Positions 43,166 through 55,295 of a stretch of 64,000 nucleotides of DNA are shown here, piece by piece. This DNA is from an uncultured Actinomycetes bacterium (GTDB taxonomy: Bacteria > Actinomycetota > Actinomycetes > Nanopelagicales > Nanopelagicaceae): the NCBI GenBank assembly GCA_903822425.1, contig CAIJOY010000007.1, forward strand, positions 1 to 64,000. The letters run 5' to 3'. The translations under genes were made by a program, and so were the position numbers. Within the stretch, counting starts at the first letter, position 1; every line of letters starts with the position of its first letter. The notes under the pieces were generated by a model, which did not search any database, was not told the DNA's origin, and saw only the letters and a list, made by a program, of their open reading frames with translations.

Positions 43166-44467
43166 ATGATCAGCAAGAATCGCCGGAAGCTGCACTTGGC
43201 TTCAGCCGGCATTGCGGTAGTGGCTCTCTCACTGTCATCGATGCCAGCACAAGCAACTCCTCGCCTGCACTCCGAGGTTGGTGTCACATCGACATCGATT
43301 AAGTTGGGCATGACATTGCCAATGACTGAGTCTGCTAAGTATGGCTACAACCAGATTCCCGGTGCGATGAAGGCGTATTTTGCCTACGTCAATGCAAACG
43401 GTGGAGTCAACGGTCGGAAAATTGATTTGATCGTGAAAGATGATAAATATCTACCTAACTTGGCAATTAAGAACACACAAGAGTTAATTCAAGCCAAAGT
43501 AATGGCGATGGTGGCCCCACTTGGTACCGCCAACAACAAAGCCGTTGCTGCTTCAGTCAACTTAGGCAATCGCGGAATCCCAAGCCTTTTCATCAACACT
43601 GGCTACAGCGGTTTCACTAAGAAGGCTTACCCAACCACTTATTCGATCCTGCCTTCCTACATTATGGAAGCCAAGATCATGTCTCAGTACATTAAAGACA
43701 CCTACCCAGATAAGAAGATTGGCTTGCTCTACCAAGATGATGATTTCGGAGCCGATGCACTTGTTGGTTTTGATAAGACTCACGGAAATACAACATTTGC
43801 TGTAACAGTGCCTTACGCATCAGGATCTCAAGCACTTCCAGGTGTGCCAGATTCATGGATTACTAAGTTCAAGGGCAAAGTTGATGTTGTAGTTATTTTC
43901 GGTGTTTCCAGTGCCACTCTCTATACGGTCATGGCAGCTGCAAAAGCTAGCTTTGCTCCGAAGTGGATCCTTGGTTCAGTGGGTGCAGATATTGCTTCCA
44001 TCAACCCAGCAACTCTTCCATACATTATCGGTGCAACGTCGATGTCATTCTTGCCATCAACTGCTGACCCAACTGATGAGTATGTAAAGTTGTTCAAGAA
44101 AGTCAATACTGATTACAACGTTGGGGCAAGCTTTAATAGCTGGGCACTGATCGGAATGAATACTGCATTCCTAACAGTCCAAGCATTGAAAGCAGCTGGA
44201 AAGAATCCAACTCGCAACTCGCTGATGGCTGCAATTGATTCGAAGGGCTCCACTTTTGCAAGTGCTGGCCTCGTTCCACTGAATTATTCAGCTTCAAGCA
44301 ACGTTGGATACAACGGGTATTGGTTTGGAACATTCAATGCGACGGGTGAACTTGTGCCTAATTCAACGTTTACTTATACGACGTGGACAACTGATTCCTC
44401 AACCGGCGCAGTTGTGAAGTCGACATACAAACGACCAGCAATGCCAACGAACGGATTACCACAATAA
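43166..44467 (+). CDS. Periplasmic-binding-protein-like substrate-binding protein (LivK-like), Sec signal without a lipobox
   Basis: MISKNRRKLHLASAGIAVVALSLSSMPAQATP; KLGMTLPMTESAKYGYNQIPGAMKAYFAYVNANGGVNGRKIDLIVKDDKY. Confidence 0.9.
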   Translation: MISKNRRKLHLASAGIAVVALSLSSMPAQATPRLHSEVGVTSTSIKLGMTLPMTESAKYGYNQIPGAMKAYFAYVNANGGVNGRKIDLIVKDDKYLPNLAIKNTQELIQAKVMAMVAPLGTANNKAVAASVNLGNRGIPSLFINTGYSGFTKKAYPTTYSILPSYIMEAKIMSQYIKDTYPDKKIGLLYQDDDFGADALVGFDKTHGNTTFAVTVPYASGSQALPGVPDSWITKFKGKVDVVVIFGVSSATLYTVMAAAKASFAPKWILGSVGADIASINPATLPYIIGATSMSFLPSTADPTDEYVKLFKKVNTDYNVGASFNSWALIGMNTAFLTVQALKAAGKNPTRNSLMAAIDSKGSTFASAGLVPLNYSASSNVGYNGYWFGTFNATGELVPNSTFTYTTWTTDSSTGAVVKSTYKRPAMPTNGLPQ

Positions 44468-46119
44468 TGAAAATCACTTCAGTTAAATCACGCGCTTTTG
44501 CGCTAGTTACAGCATCAGCACTTATTGCTGCACTTGTAGGTATTGCACCTGCACATGCTGCTGCAAGTGGTCCAACATGTGATGGAAAAACTCCAGTGCA
44601 AACTTGCTCAGGGACTACATCAGATGGTGCGCCATATGTCATGGAAGTACCTGCAAACTTTGGTGGAACAGTCACTATTTGGTCACACGGTTTGGGTACT
44701 AACTTCCCAGTCCCAGCCGGTGTGATTCCAATCTGGCCAACGGGTGTTCCAGTTGATCCTCGTCCATTCGTTGCACCATCGGCTTTCCAAACCGAATTGG
44801 CGACGTACATCCTCAATAAGGGTGTGGCAGTTATGGGCTCAGGATTTTCCACACAAGCCTGGAACCTTGATGAAGCCCTAAAAACAAATGCTGAATTGGT
44901 AGGGGTTTTCAAGACTAAATTCCCAACCACGTCAAAAGTTGTTGCATGGGGTTACTCAATGGGTGGCGGCATCACTCAAGCATTTGCTGAGAAGTATCCA
45001 GAACTCGTGGACGCGGCAGCGGTAATGAACCCAGTTGATGGCCCAAATGCAGAATTAAAGATGTTGGGAGACACATTGTGGCTCTTTAAAACATTCTTTG
45101 ATCCAACAATCAAGGGTGGTAATTACAAAGCTGGAGTTCCAGGAGATTATGAAGCAATTGCAGATATCGGAAAGATTCTGACCGTTCTTCAAGCTCTGCA
45201 AGCTGGTGTGGCAAGTGGTGCATGGCCAGCTACATCGAGTGCAACTGGAAAAGCGCTAGAAGCAGCTGGAATCCCATCAAGATCTGCGATCTTGTTAATT
45301 GGTTTGCTCACAGGCCAGTCAACACAGAGCAATAGTTTCGATGGTATTTCAGGCCCTGACGGTGCTTTGAAGTTGACCTTCCCATTAGCCATCAGCCCCG
45401 CACTTGGCGTCTTAGAAAATACTGCCACTGCACTTGCTTACGGAATTTTCATGCTTCGTGATGCAGATGCAAAATATGGTGGAGCAGTCTTTGATAACAC
45501 CAAGACAAATTATGCAGCTTTGCTGAGTGAGAACGATCGCGCTGTTTACAACGCAGCACTCAGCGGAACCACTGCTATAAATGGAATGCTTCAAGGTCTC
45601 AGTGTTTACAATCCAGGCGCCCCACGTACTGTCGGTACACCGGCAGCAATGGCGAAATACGCTGCTCTATACAACATCACTGGAAAGATCAATGTTCCAA
45701 CGGTGATGATGGTAGGCGAGCACGATCCAGTTGAACCAACCGGAATCGTACAAAGGATCGCAGACACAAATAACGCGGCAATTGCAGCAGCGCGTGCAGC
45801 AGCGCGTGCAGCAGCAAAGCCAAGTACTTCCTATACGGCCCCAACAAATAATCTACGAGTTCTTTGGAGTACAACTCCAGACACGTGGACGAAGTTTGAT
45901 GCAACCGGAACTCCGGTAGCGCAGTCCAATACTCCAGGTACTGGGCACACAAACTTCACCCTTCCTCAGTACAAGTTGATGATCGATACAGCTCTCAATG
46001 CTGCGCAGACCGGAAAACTTCCTACTGGTGGTGCCTGGATGTATTCAGTTGCTAAGGCAGGTGGATTAAAGATCGACAACCAAACTTCATACCCTTGGTT
46101 GAAGTACTACGGTAAGTAA
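44467..46119 (+). CDS. Secreted alpha/beta hydrolase
   Basis: Signal peptide MKITSVKSRAFALVTASALIAALVGIAPAHAA; WSHGLGTNFP; nucleophile elbow WGYSMGGGITQ; VPTVMMVGEHDPVEP...GTGHTNF. Confidence 0.82.
   Translation: MKITSVKSRAFALVTASALIAALVGIAPAHAAASGPTCDGKTPVQTCSGTTSDGAPYVMEVPANFGGTVTIWSHGLGTNFPVPAGVIPIWPTGVPVDPRPFVAPSAFQTELATYILNKGVAVMGSGFSTQAWNLDEALKTNAELVGVFKTKFPTTSKVVAWGYSMGGGITQAFAEKYPELVDAAAVMNPVDGPNAELKMLGDTLWLFKTFFDPTIKGGNYKAGVPGDYEAIADIGKILTVLQALQAGVASGAWPATSSATGKALEAAGIPSRSAILLIGLLTGQSTQSNSFDGISGPDGALKLTFPLAISPALGVLENTATALAYGIFMLRDADAKYGGAVFDNTKTNYAALLSENDRAVYNAALSGTTAINGMLQGLSVYNPGAPRTVGTPAAMAKYAALYNITGKINVPTVMMVGEHDPVEPTGIVQRIADTNNAAIAAARAAARAAAKPSTSYTAPTNNLRVLWSTTPDTWTKFDATGTPVAQSNTPGTGHTNFTLPQYKLMIDTALNAAQTGKLPTGGAWMYSVAKAGGLKIDNQTSYPWLKYYGK
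45784..45819 (+). repeat. 12-bp in-frame tandem repeat (gcagcagcgcgt), about 3 copies with the third diverged, encoding AARAAARAAAK
   Basis: Seen directly inside the hydrolase gene. Confidence 0.8.
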
Positions 46120-46134
46120 ATAAGTTAATAAGAC

Positions 46135-46175
46135 AGCGAGGGCCTTGGGAGACCGAGGCCCTCGCTTTCTTTTCA
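46135..46175 (+). terminator. Intrinsic terminator of the liv/hydrolase operon
   Basis: AGCGAGGGCCTTGG-GAGA-CCGAGGCCCTCGCT followed by TTCTTTTC. Confidence 0.9.
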
Positions 46176-46201
46176 TCCCTATCAACTACTCTTAAGCCAT
46201 C

Positions 46202-46642
46202 ATGATTGAGATTGCCACGCCAGAGGAGATGTCTGCTCTGGGAAAAAGAATTGGCGCAGTTGTGCGCGCTGGCGACCTTGTATTAATCAATGGCCCCCTT
46301 GGCGCTGGAAAAACATTGCTCACCCAAGGCATCGGATCAGCGCTGGGAATCACCGGAATAACATCGCCAACTTTTGTCATATCGCGCGTGCACAAAGCCG
46401 CCCTCCCACTCATTCACGTAGATGCTTATCGATTGGTAGGCACAGAAAAGGCCAACCTTTATCTAGATGATTTGGATTTAGATACGCAACGCGAAAATGC
46501 AGTCACTGTCATCGAATGGGGCGGGGCAGAATCGGCAAGACTTTCTGATGAGCGATTAGAAATTACCATCGATCGCACACAAGAAGTTCGGCTTGTGTCC
46601 TCAATTTCGCATGGTGAGCGTTGGAATGGATTTTCATTGTGA
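46202..46642 (+). CDS. tsaE: tRNA threonylcarbamoyladenosine biosynthesis ATPase TsaE
   Basis: LINGPLGAGKTLLTQGIGSALGITGITSPTFVISRVH; HVDAYRL; EWGG. Confidence 0.95.
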   Translation: MIEIATPEEMSALGKRIGAVVRAGDLVLINGPLGAGKTLLTQGIGSALGITGITSPTFVISRVHKAALPLIHVDAYRLVGTEKANLYLDDLDLDTQRENAVTVIEWGGAESARLSDERLEITIDRTQEVRLVSSISHGERWNGFSL

Positions 46643-47241
46643 CGATTTCTCTTGCAATTGATACTTCCACTTCTCGGACAAGTGTTGCAATTATTGATGA
46701 AGGCGCCATTGTGTGGCATGGCCATCATGATGGTGCAACATCACATGGCTCAGCTCTTCCTACTATGGTTGCGCAAGCACTGGCATTTCAAAACAGAGTT
46801 GACCAAGTTGTTGTAGGAATGGGGCCAGGTCCTTTTACAGGGCTTCGAGTGGGAATAGCTTTTGCCCTTACATTTGCACAAGCCCGTGGCATCGCAGTTA
46901 TTGGAGTGTGTTCCCTTGATGCTATTGCTGCTGTAGTGCAAGTGCACAGTGGTTTTATCGTTGCAACCGATGCCCGCCGCAAGGAGCTTTATTGGGCACG
47001 TTATGAGAATGCAATTCGCGTTGAAGGGCCTTACGTAAGTATTCCCAAAGAAGTTGTTGAGCTGAACCTGCCAATTTTTGGTGAAGGCGCATTGAAATAT
47101 CAATTAACGACCAACGATGAGATTGTGTATCCAGATATGGCAGCACTAGTTGGCTTAAGCCATGATCAGGGTTCTCATGTAACTGAGGCGATGTACTTGC
47201 GTCGCCCGGATGCAGTGCCGACTAGTGAGCGCAAGCCATGA
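46639..47241 (+). CDS. tsaB: tRNA threonylcarbamoyladenosine biosynthesis protein TsaB
   Basis: LAIDTSTSRTSVAIID; VVGMGPGPFTGLRVGIAFA; GTG start at 46639. Confidence 0.94.
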   Translation: MTISLAIDTSTSRTSVAIIDEGAIVWHGHHDGATSHGSALPTMVAQALAFQNRVDQVVVGMGPGPFTGLRVGIAFALTFAQARGIAVIGVCSLDAIAAVVQVHSGFIVATDARRKELYWARYENAIRVEGPYVSIPKEVVELNLPIFGEGALKYQLTTNDEIVYPDMAALVGLSHDQGSHVTEAMYLRRPDAVPTSERKP

Positions 47242-47696
47242 AGATCACTTATCGCGAAATGAAAACACTTGACCTTCCTGAAGTGGTGAGCATGGAGCGT
47301 GCGTGTTATCCACACGATGCTTGGTCAGTTGGGCAGTTTAAAGAAGAGCTTGCAGGGGTTGCAACCAACCGTTTCTATATTGTGGCAGTAAGTCAAAGCG
47401 GAGAAGTACTTGGTTACGCAGGAGTTTTCAGCCCTGCTGTTGGATTAGATGCGGATATACATACATTGACCGTTACACCTGCAGCACGCAAGCAGGGGAT
47501 CGGACGCTCACTTTTAGATTCGCTTATTGCATGGGCACAAGAGCGCAAAGCACCTGCAATTTTTCTGGAAATGCGTGAAGACAATGTTGAAGCCCATCCG
47601 CTTTACGTATCTACTGGATTTGCAGCGATCTCTCGACGCGATAACTATTACAGCACTGGCGTACATGCAGTTGTGATGAAAAAGGAGCTGTCATGA
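47238..47696 (+). CDS. rimI: Ribosomal protein bS18 N-acetyltransferase RimI (GNAT)
   Basis: [55 protein letters not shown]. Confidence 0.93.
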   Translation: MKITYREMKTLDLPEVVSMERACYPHDAWSVGQFKEELAGVATNRFYIVAVSQSGEVLGYAGVFSPAVGLDADIHTLTVTPAARKQGIGRSLLDSLIAWAQERKAPAIFLEMREDNVEAHPLYVSTGFAAISRRDNYYSTGVHAVVMKKELS

Positions 47697-48727
47697 GCCA
47701 GCCACTTGTTTTAGGAATTGAAACCTCCTGTGATGAAACTGCAATTGGAATTGTGCGCGGACGTACTCTCTTGGCAAATGTGATTGCATCCAGTGTTCAA
47801 GAGCATGCTCGATTTGGAGGTGTTGTGCCAGAAATTGCAAGCCGCGCTCATCTTGAAGCAATGCTTCCATCGTTGGAGCAAGCTCTCAAAGACGCACGAG
47901 TTAATTTAGGAGATATTGATGCTGTTGCGGTGACCGCTGGCCCTGGATTAGTCGGCGCACTTTTAGTGGGTGTTGCCTCCGCTAGTGGGTTGGCTTTAGG
48001 TTTAGGCAAGCCTCTGTATGGCATCAATCATCTAGCCGCACATGTTTCAGTGGATTTACTCTCGCATTCAGACCCCATCGAACCAACAATTGCACTATTG
48101 GTGAGCGGTGGGCATTCATCTTTATTGCAGGTAGATGACATCACATCACGTGTCATAAAGTTGGGTGAAACAATGGATGATGCCGCCGGTGAAGCTTTTG
48201 ACAAAATCGCTCGCATCATGGGATTAGGTTTTCCAGGTGGACCTGCAATCGATAAAATTGCTCGTGGTGCAAACGCTCAAGCCATTGATTTTCCGCGCGG
48301 GTTAACGCAATCTAGTGATTGGCAAACTCGTCCTTTTGATTTTTCTTTCTCGGGTGTGAAAACGGCAGTTGCTCGCTACCTAGAAGCCACTCCCGATTAT
48401 GCACAAGGCGATGTTGCCGCTTGTTTTCAAGAAGCGATCGTGGATGTCTTGATGCAAAAGGCATTGGCCGCCTGCAAAAAGACAGGGATCGATTCACTCG
48501 TAATCGCAGGAGGCGTCGCAGCTAATTCCCGTCTTCGGGCAGTGGCGCAGCTTCGCTGCGAGGCGGCGCAGGTTCGCCTACGCATCCCAGAGCCGGGTTT
48601 ATGTACCGATAATGGGGCCATGGTGGCCGCTCTGGGCTCACTTATGGTCTCTGCAGGTCGATCGCCTAGCCCCGTGGGCATCGATGCTGACTCCTCTATG
48701 AGCGTGGAAAGCCTGCTCGTCAGCTAG
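47693..48727 (+). CDS. tsaD: tRNA threonylcarbamoyladenosine synthase subunit TsaD
   Basis: [61 protein letters not shown]. Confidence 0.97.
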   Translation: MSQPLVLGIETSCDETAIGIVRGRTLLANVIASSVQEHARFGGVVPEIASRAHLEAMLPSLEQALKDARVNLGDIDAVAVTAGPGLVGALLVGVASASGLALGLGKPLYGINHLAAHVSVDLLSHSDPIEPTIALLVSGGHSSLLQVDDITSRVIKLGETMDDAAGEAFDKIARIMGLGFPGGPAIDKIARGANAQAIDFPRGLTQSSDWQTRPFDFSFSGVKTAVARYLEATPDYAQGDVAACFQEAIVDVLMQKALAACKKTGIDSLVIAGGVAANSRLRAVAQLRCEAAQVRLRIPEPGLCTDNGAMVAALGSLMVSAGRSPSPVGIDADSSMSVESLLVS

Positions 48728-48777
48728 CTCGCCCCTTTTCAAATTGACCCGCGCCTGCCTGCCTTCTACCCTTGGCA

Positions 48778-48804
48778 TTAGCACTCAAGGCCTTAGTCTG
48801 CTAA
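48778..48804 (+). promoter_or_regulatory. CIRCE-like element (HrcA operator) upstream of groES
   Basis: TTAGCACTC-AAGGCCTTA-GTCTGCTAA; consensus TTAGCACTC-N9-GAGTGCTAA with two changes in the right arm. Confidence 0.8.
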
Positions 48805-48889
48805 TTCTTTACTTTCACGAGTTAGCTCATCTGGGCACATGAGGAGAAGGTACAACCAAGAGTTCGATCACTTACGAAGGAGTCCGCAC

Positions 48890-49186
48890 ATGGCCGTAGC
48901 CATTAAGCCACTAGAAGATCGCATCGTTGTTAAAGCAAATGAAGCTGAAACAACAACAGCATCAGGTCTTGTTATCCCAGATACTGCGAAAGAGAAGCCA
49001 CAAGAAGGCACCGTCATTGCAGTTGGCCCAGGTCGCTTTGATGATGGCGTTCGCGTTCCTATGGATGTCAAAGTTGGCGACGTAGTTCTCTACAGCAAGT
49101 ACGGCGGAACTGAAGTTAAATACAACAACGAGGAATACCTAGTTCTTTCAGCACGCGACATTCTCGCTGTGATTGAGAAGAAGTAA
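48890..49186 (+). CDS. groES: Co-chaperonin GroES
   Basis: [48 protein letters not shown]; start moved to ATG 48890. Confidence 0.97.
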   Translation: MAVAIKPLEDRIVVKANEAETTTASGLVIPDTAKEKPQEGTVIAVGPGRFDDGVRVPMDVKVGDVVLYSKYGGTEVKYNNEEYLVLSARDILAVIEKK

Positions 49187-50821
<1,635 letters not shown>

Positions 50822-50834
50822 TCTGATCTACAAG

Positions 50835-50876
50835 AAACGGGTCCTGCGCATTGTTGCGTTGGGCCCGTTTTTCTTA
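50835..50876 (+). terminator. Intrinsic terminator after groEL
   Basis: AAACGGGTCC...GGGCCCGTTT TTCTT. Confidence 0.85.
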
Positions 50877-50929
50877 TCTGGTGAGCCTGCGAATGGTGTC
50901 TGAACCCTCGAGAGGGTAACTTTGTCCTC

Positions 50930-51685
50930 ATGGAACAACTCACGCTCTCAGTGGACTGTGGTGGCTTAGGTATCAAGGCATCGGTCCTAGATAGCGCCGG
51001 AACGATGCGCACACCAGCGGTGCGTATCCCAACCCCCTACCCACTCTCACCTCAGCGCCTGGTTGAGACGATTGCCGATTTGAGTAAGACCTTGCCTCAT
51101 GCCGACCGAGCAACTGTGGGCGTTCCGGGAATGATTCGCCACGGTGTTGTCGTGGCTACTCCGCATTACATCAACGTGGCTGGACCTCACACTCGGATGG
51201 ATCCAGAGCTTAAGGCCGCTTGGGGCGGTTTTGATATGCGCCAAGGATTAACCGATGCACTCAAGATTCCCACGTTAGTTTTGAATGATGCTGAAGTCCA
51301 TGGGGCCGGTGTCGTGGCAGGTTCTGGTTTTGAAATTGTCATTACTTTAGGAACTGGCTTGGGATGCGCGGTATTTGATGGAGGAGTACTAGCGCCCCAC
51401 ATCGAACTCTCTCACGCACCAGTTCGCCGCTTGACCACCTATGACACGTGGATCGGCGATAACGAACGACGCAGGTTGGGCGATAGTTTCTGGTCACGCC
51501 GCATTCGTGCCATGGTCGATGAATTGCGCCCAGTATTTCTTTGGGACCGCCTCTATCTCGGCGGAGGCAATGCGCGCCGGATAAAAGACACTGTCATCCA
51601 CCGCCTCGGTGATGATGTAGTGATTGTGCCTAATGAGGCAGGAATTATCGGAGGAGTTCGTGCGTGGAGTTTGATTCCACGGTAG
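50930..51685 (+). CDS. ROK-family sugar kinase, polyphosphate glucokinase-like
   Basis: SVDCGGLGIKASVLDSAG, TVGVPGMI, LNDAEVHGAGVV, ITLGTGLGCAVFDGGVLAPHIELSH, DRLYLGGGNARRI. Confidence 0.8.
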   Translation: MEQLTLSVDCGGLGIKASVLDSAGTMRTPAVRIPTPYPLSPQRLVETIADLSKTLPHADRATVGVPGMIRHGVVVATPHYINVAGPHTRMDPELKAAWGGFDMRQGLTDALKIPTLVLNDAEVHGAGVVAGSGFEIVITLGTGLGCAVFDGGVLAPHIELSHAPVRRLTTYDTWIGDNERRRLGDSFWSRRIRAMVDELRPVFLWDRLYLGGGNARRIKDTVIHRLGDDVVIVPNEAGIIGGVRAWSLIPR

Positions 51686-51721
51686 AGGTTTTAGTTGGTA
51701 AGAAGTTTTCGTTACGAGATT

Positions 51722-52030
51722 TTATGATGCGTGTGAAATACTCGCGGAAATTTTCTGATCGATAATTAATAATCTTTCATCTTCACTCATGCCGCCCCAA
51801 ATTCCGTAAGGTTCCTGTACTGCTAGAGCATGCTCGCGACATTGTTGAATGACTGGGCACGATGCACAGATTGCTTTTGCGGCATTCTCGCGATTTCGCC
51901 TGCGAGGTCCTCGTTCGCCATCAGGATGAAAAAACATTTCGGTGGGAAGTTGCTGGCAGGCGCCCGAATACTGCCACTGCCAAAGATCGGCCAGAGGCTT
52001 GGGTAGTCGAGACATTTCAGCCATGGCCAC
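51722..52030 (-). CDS. WhiB-family [4Fe-4S] transcriptional regulator
   Basis: SGACQQLPTEMFFHPDGERG, AKAICASCPVIQQCREHAL (CxxCx5C), EPYGIWGGMSEDER. Confidence 0.95.
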   Translation of the reverse strand: MAMAEMSRLPKPLADLWQWQYSGACQQLPTEMFFHPDGERGPRRRNRENAAKAICASCPVIQQCREHALAVQEPYGIWGGMSEDERLLIIDQKISASISHAS

Positions 52031-52134
52031 ACCCTACAATCGCTTCATAGGTTGTTCAACTTGCCTCGCCCTGAATCTCATATCCTGACCCTTTTCAGGT
52101 GGTCAGATCGGAGCAAAGCCGTAAGGATTAACCC

Positions 52135-53028
52135 ATGGATGAGTTTCTCAGCGTTGCTGCTGTGGCCCGAAGGCTAGGAATAGCCCCGGCCACGCTTCGC
52201 ACATGGGATCGCCGATATGGAGTGGGCCCCAGCGTTCATGAGGCAGGACACCATCGCCGTTATTCAGAGACCGATCTTGCCACGTTAATGTTCATGAAGC
52301 ATCTGGTTGTTTCCGGATCTACCCCAGCAGATGCTGCAAAGAGAGCGCTTTCCCATGATGGCCAAACTGTGGTGAGTACTCCTGCGCGCCGGAGGAAATC
52401 AGCGACCAACGCACACCAAGAATTAGTGAGAGCAGTACTTCGCGCAGCTCAAAGTTTGGATGGCTCCTATATTGAGGCTGCCTTGAGTGCTCATATCAAA
52501 AAGCATGGAGCACTCGATACCTGGAAAGAAGTAGTAGTCCCGCTGCTAAATAAAATCGGAGAAAACTGGGAACGTACCGAAAAAGGGGTAGAAGAAGAAC
52601 ATCTAGTTTCAGAAATTTTGAAACGCATTTTCCATGTATCAGAAGTAAAGAAACCTAAGAACTCGCGACCAGTAGTACTTGCAGCCATTGCAGAAGAGCA
52701 GCATTCCTTAGTGCTCTATGCACTCAAGGCAGCGCTGGGTGAACGTGGAATCTCTGTCCAATTCTTAGGCGCTCGCACACCCCTTGATGCAGTTGCTGGC
52801 TGCGTCAGACGGCTTGGCCCGCCCGCTGTCTTTCTCTGGGCGTGCATGTCAGAAAATGCTGACCAACGATTTATTCGAGATCTACCCAAAGTGCGTCCAG
52901 CCCCACGCATCATCGTCGGAGGCCCCGGATGGGACCCTTCTCAGTGCGAGGGAGCAGTATTTGTGCCTGATCTTGAAGCTGCATGCCATGAAATTACGCA
53001 GGCAGTAGGAGTCCATTTCCCCCGATAG
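52135..53028 (+). CDS. MerR-family regulator with C-terminal B12-binding-like domain (CarH/LitR-like)
   Basis: VAAVARRLGIAPATLRTWDRRYGVGPS...HRRYSETDLATL; W-x9-EH (NWERTEKGVEEEHLVSE); AEEQHSLVLYALKAALGERGISVQFLGARTPLDAV. Confidence 0.88.
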   Translation: MDEFLSVAAVARRLGIAPATLRTWDRRYGVGPSVHEAGHHRRYSETDLATLMFMKHLVVSGSTPADAAKRALSHDGQTVVSTPARRRKSATNAHQELVRAVLRAAQSLDGSYIEAALSAHIKKHGALDTWKEVVVPLLNKIGENWERTEKGVEEEHLVSEILKRIFHVSEVKKPKNSRPVVLAAIAEEQHSLVLYALKAALGERGISVQFLGARTPLDAVAGCVRRLGPPAVFLWACMSENADQRFIRDLPKVRPAPRIIVGGPGWDPSQCEGAVFVPDLEAACHEITQAVGVHFPR

Positions 53029-53055
53029 ACTTCACGCTTTCCACATGTGGATTGA

Positions 53056-54182
<1,127 letters not shown>

Positions 54183-54183
<1 letters not shown>

Positions 54184-55295
54184 TGAGTTTCATTGAAATA
54201 GCCCCAGGAAAACGCGCTCGGCAGGCTTATTCCTTTGACGACATTGCCATCGTGCCAAGCAGACGTACTCGTGACCCAGAAGATGTCTCTACCAATTGGC
54301 AAATTGATGCTTATAAATTTGGACTTCCGATGCTGGCAGCGCCTATGGATTCTGTCGTATCGCCAGAGACTGCAATTGCAATCGGCAAATTAGGCGGCTT
54401 GGCTGTTTTAAATCTAGAAGGACTTTGGACTAGATACGAAGATCCACGCATCCAGTTGGGCGAGATCGCCTCGATGCCTGATGTACATGCCACAAAGCGT
54501 ATGCAAGAACTTTATGCTGCGCCGATTCAGCCAACACTGATTAAAGAGCGTCTCAAGCAAATTCGTGACGCTGGAGTCACCGTTGCCGGTTCGCTCTCTC
54601 CTCAACGCACATTCGAATTACATAAAACTGTTGTTGATGCTGGCGTCGATATTTTCGTAATTCGCGGCACAACAGTCAGCGCTGAGCATGTTGGACATAA
54701 TGATGCTGCCTTGAACTTAAAGAAATTTATTTACGAACTCGATGTACCAGTAATTGTTGGAGGATGTGCAACAGCATCTGCGGCACTTCACTTAATGCGC
54801 GCTGGCGCAGCTGGAGTCCTCGTCGGATTTGGTGGAGGTTCAGCCCACACAACACGTAAGGTATTAGGAATTGAAGTTCCAATGGCATCAGCCGTTGCTG
54901 AAGTGGCATCAGCTCGTCGTGATTATTTAGATGAATCAGGTGGACGCTATGTTCACGTGATTGCTGATGGTTCTGTCGGGCGTAGCGGTGATATTGCAAA
55001 AGCAATCGCATGTGGCGCAGATGCAGTCATGATGGGTTCGCCATTAGCAAAAGCTGTTGAAGCACCGGGTCTTGGTTGGCACTGGGGCAGCGAAGCCCAT
55101 CACCCAGAATTGCCTCGCGGAGAAAGAGTTGCAGTTGGAACAGTAGGAACGCTGGAAGAGATTTTGCTTGGACCATCCCACGCTGCAGATGGCTCTATGA
55201 ACCTCTTTGGATCACTTCGCAGAGCAATGGCCACATGTGGTTATTCAGATGTTAAAGAGTTCCAGCGCGTTGAGGTCCTTATCCATCGTGTCTAA
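54183..55295 (+). CDS. guaB3: GuaB3-family IMP dehydrogenase-related protein
   Basis: [88 protein letters not shown]. Confidence 0.9.

Noticed and set aside
43024-43311. Minus-strand ORF spanning the livM-livK junction
   Set aside because: It overlaps the livM end and the SBP signal peptide; no motif support.
48541-48595. GC-rich repeated gcgcagcttcgctgcg...ggcgcaggttcgcc within tsaD, considered as an inserted palindromic repeat
   Set aside because: The translation ([29 protein letters not shown]) follows normal TsaD without an insertion; small hairpins are explained by coding sequence.
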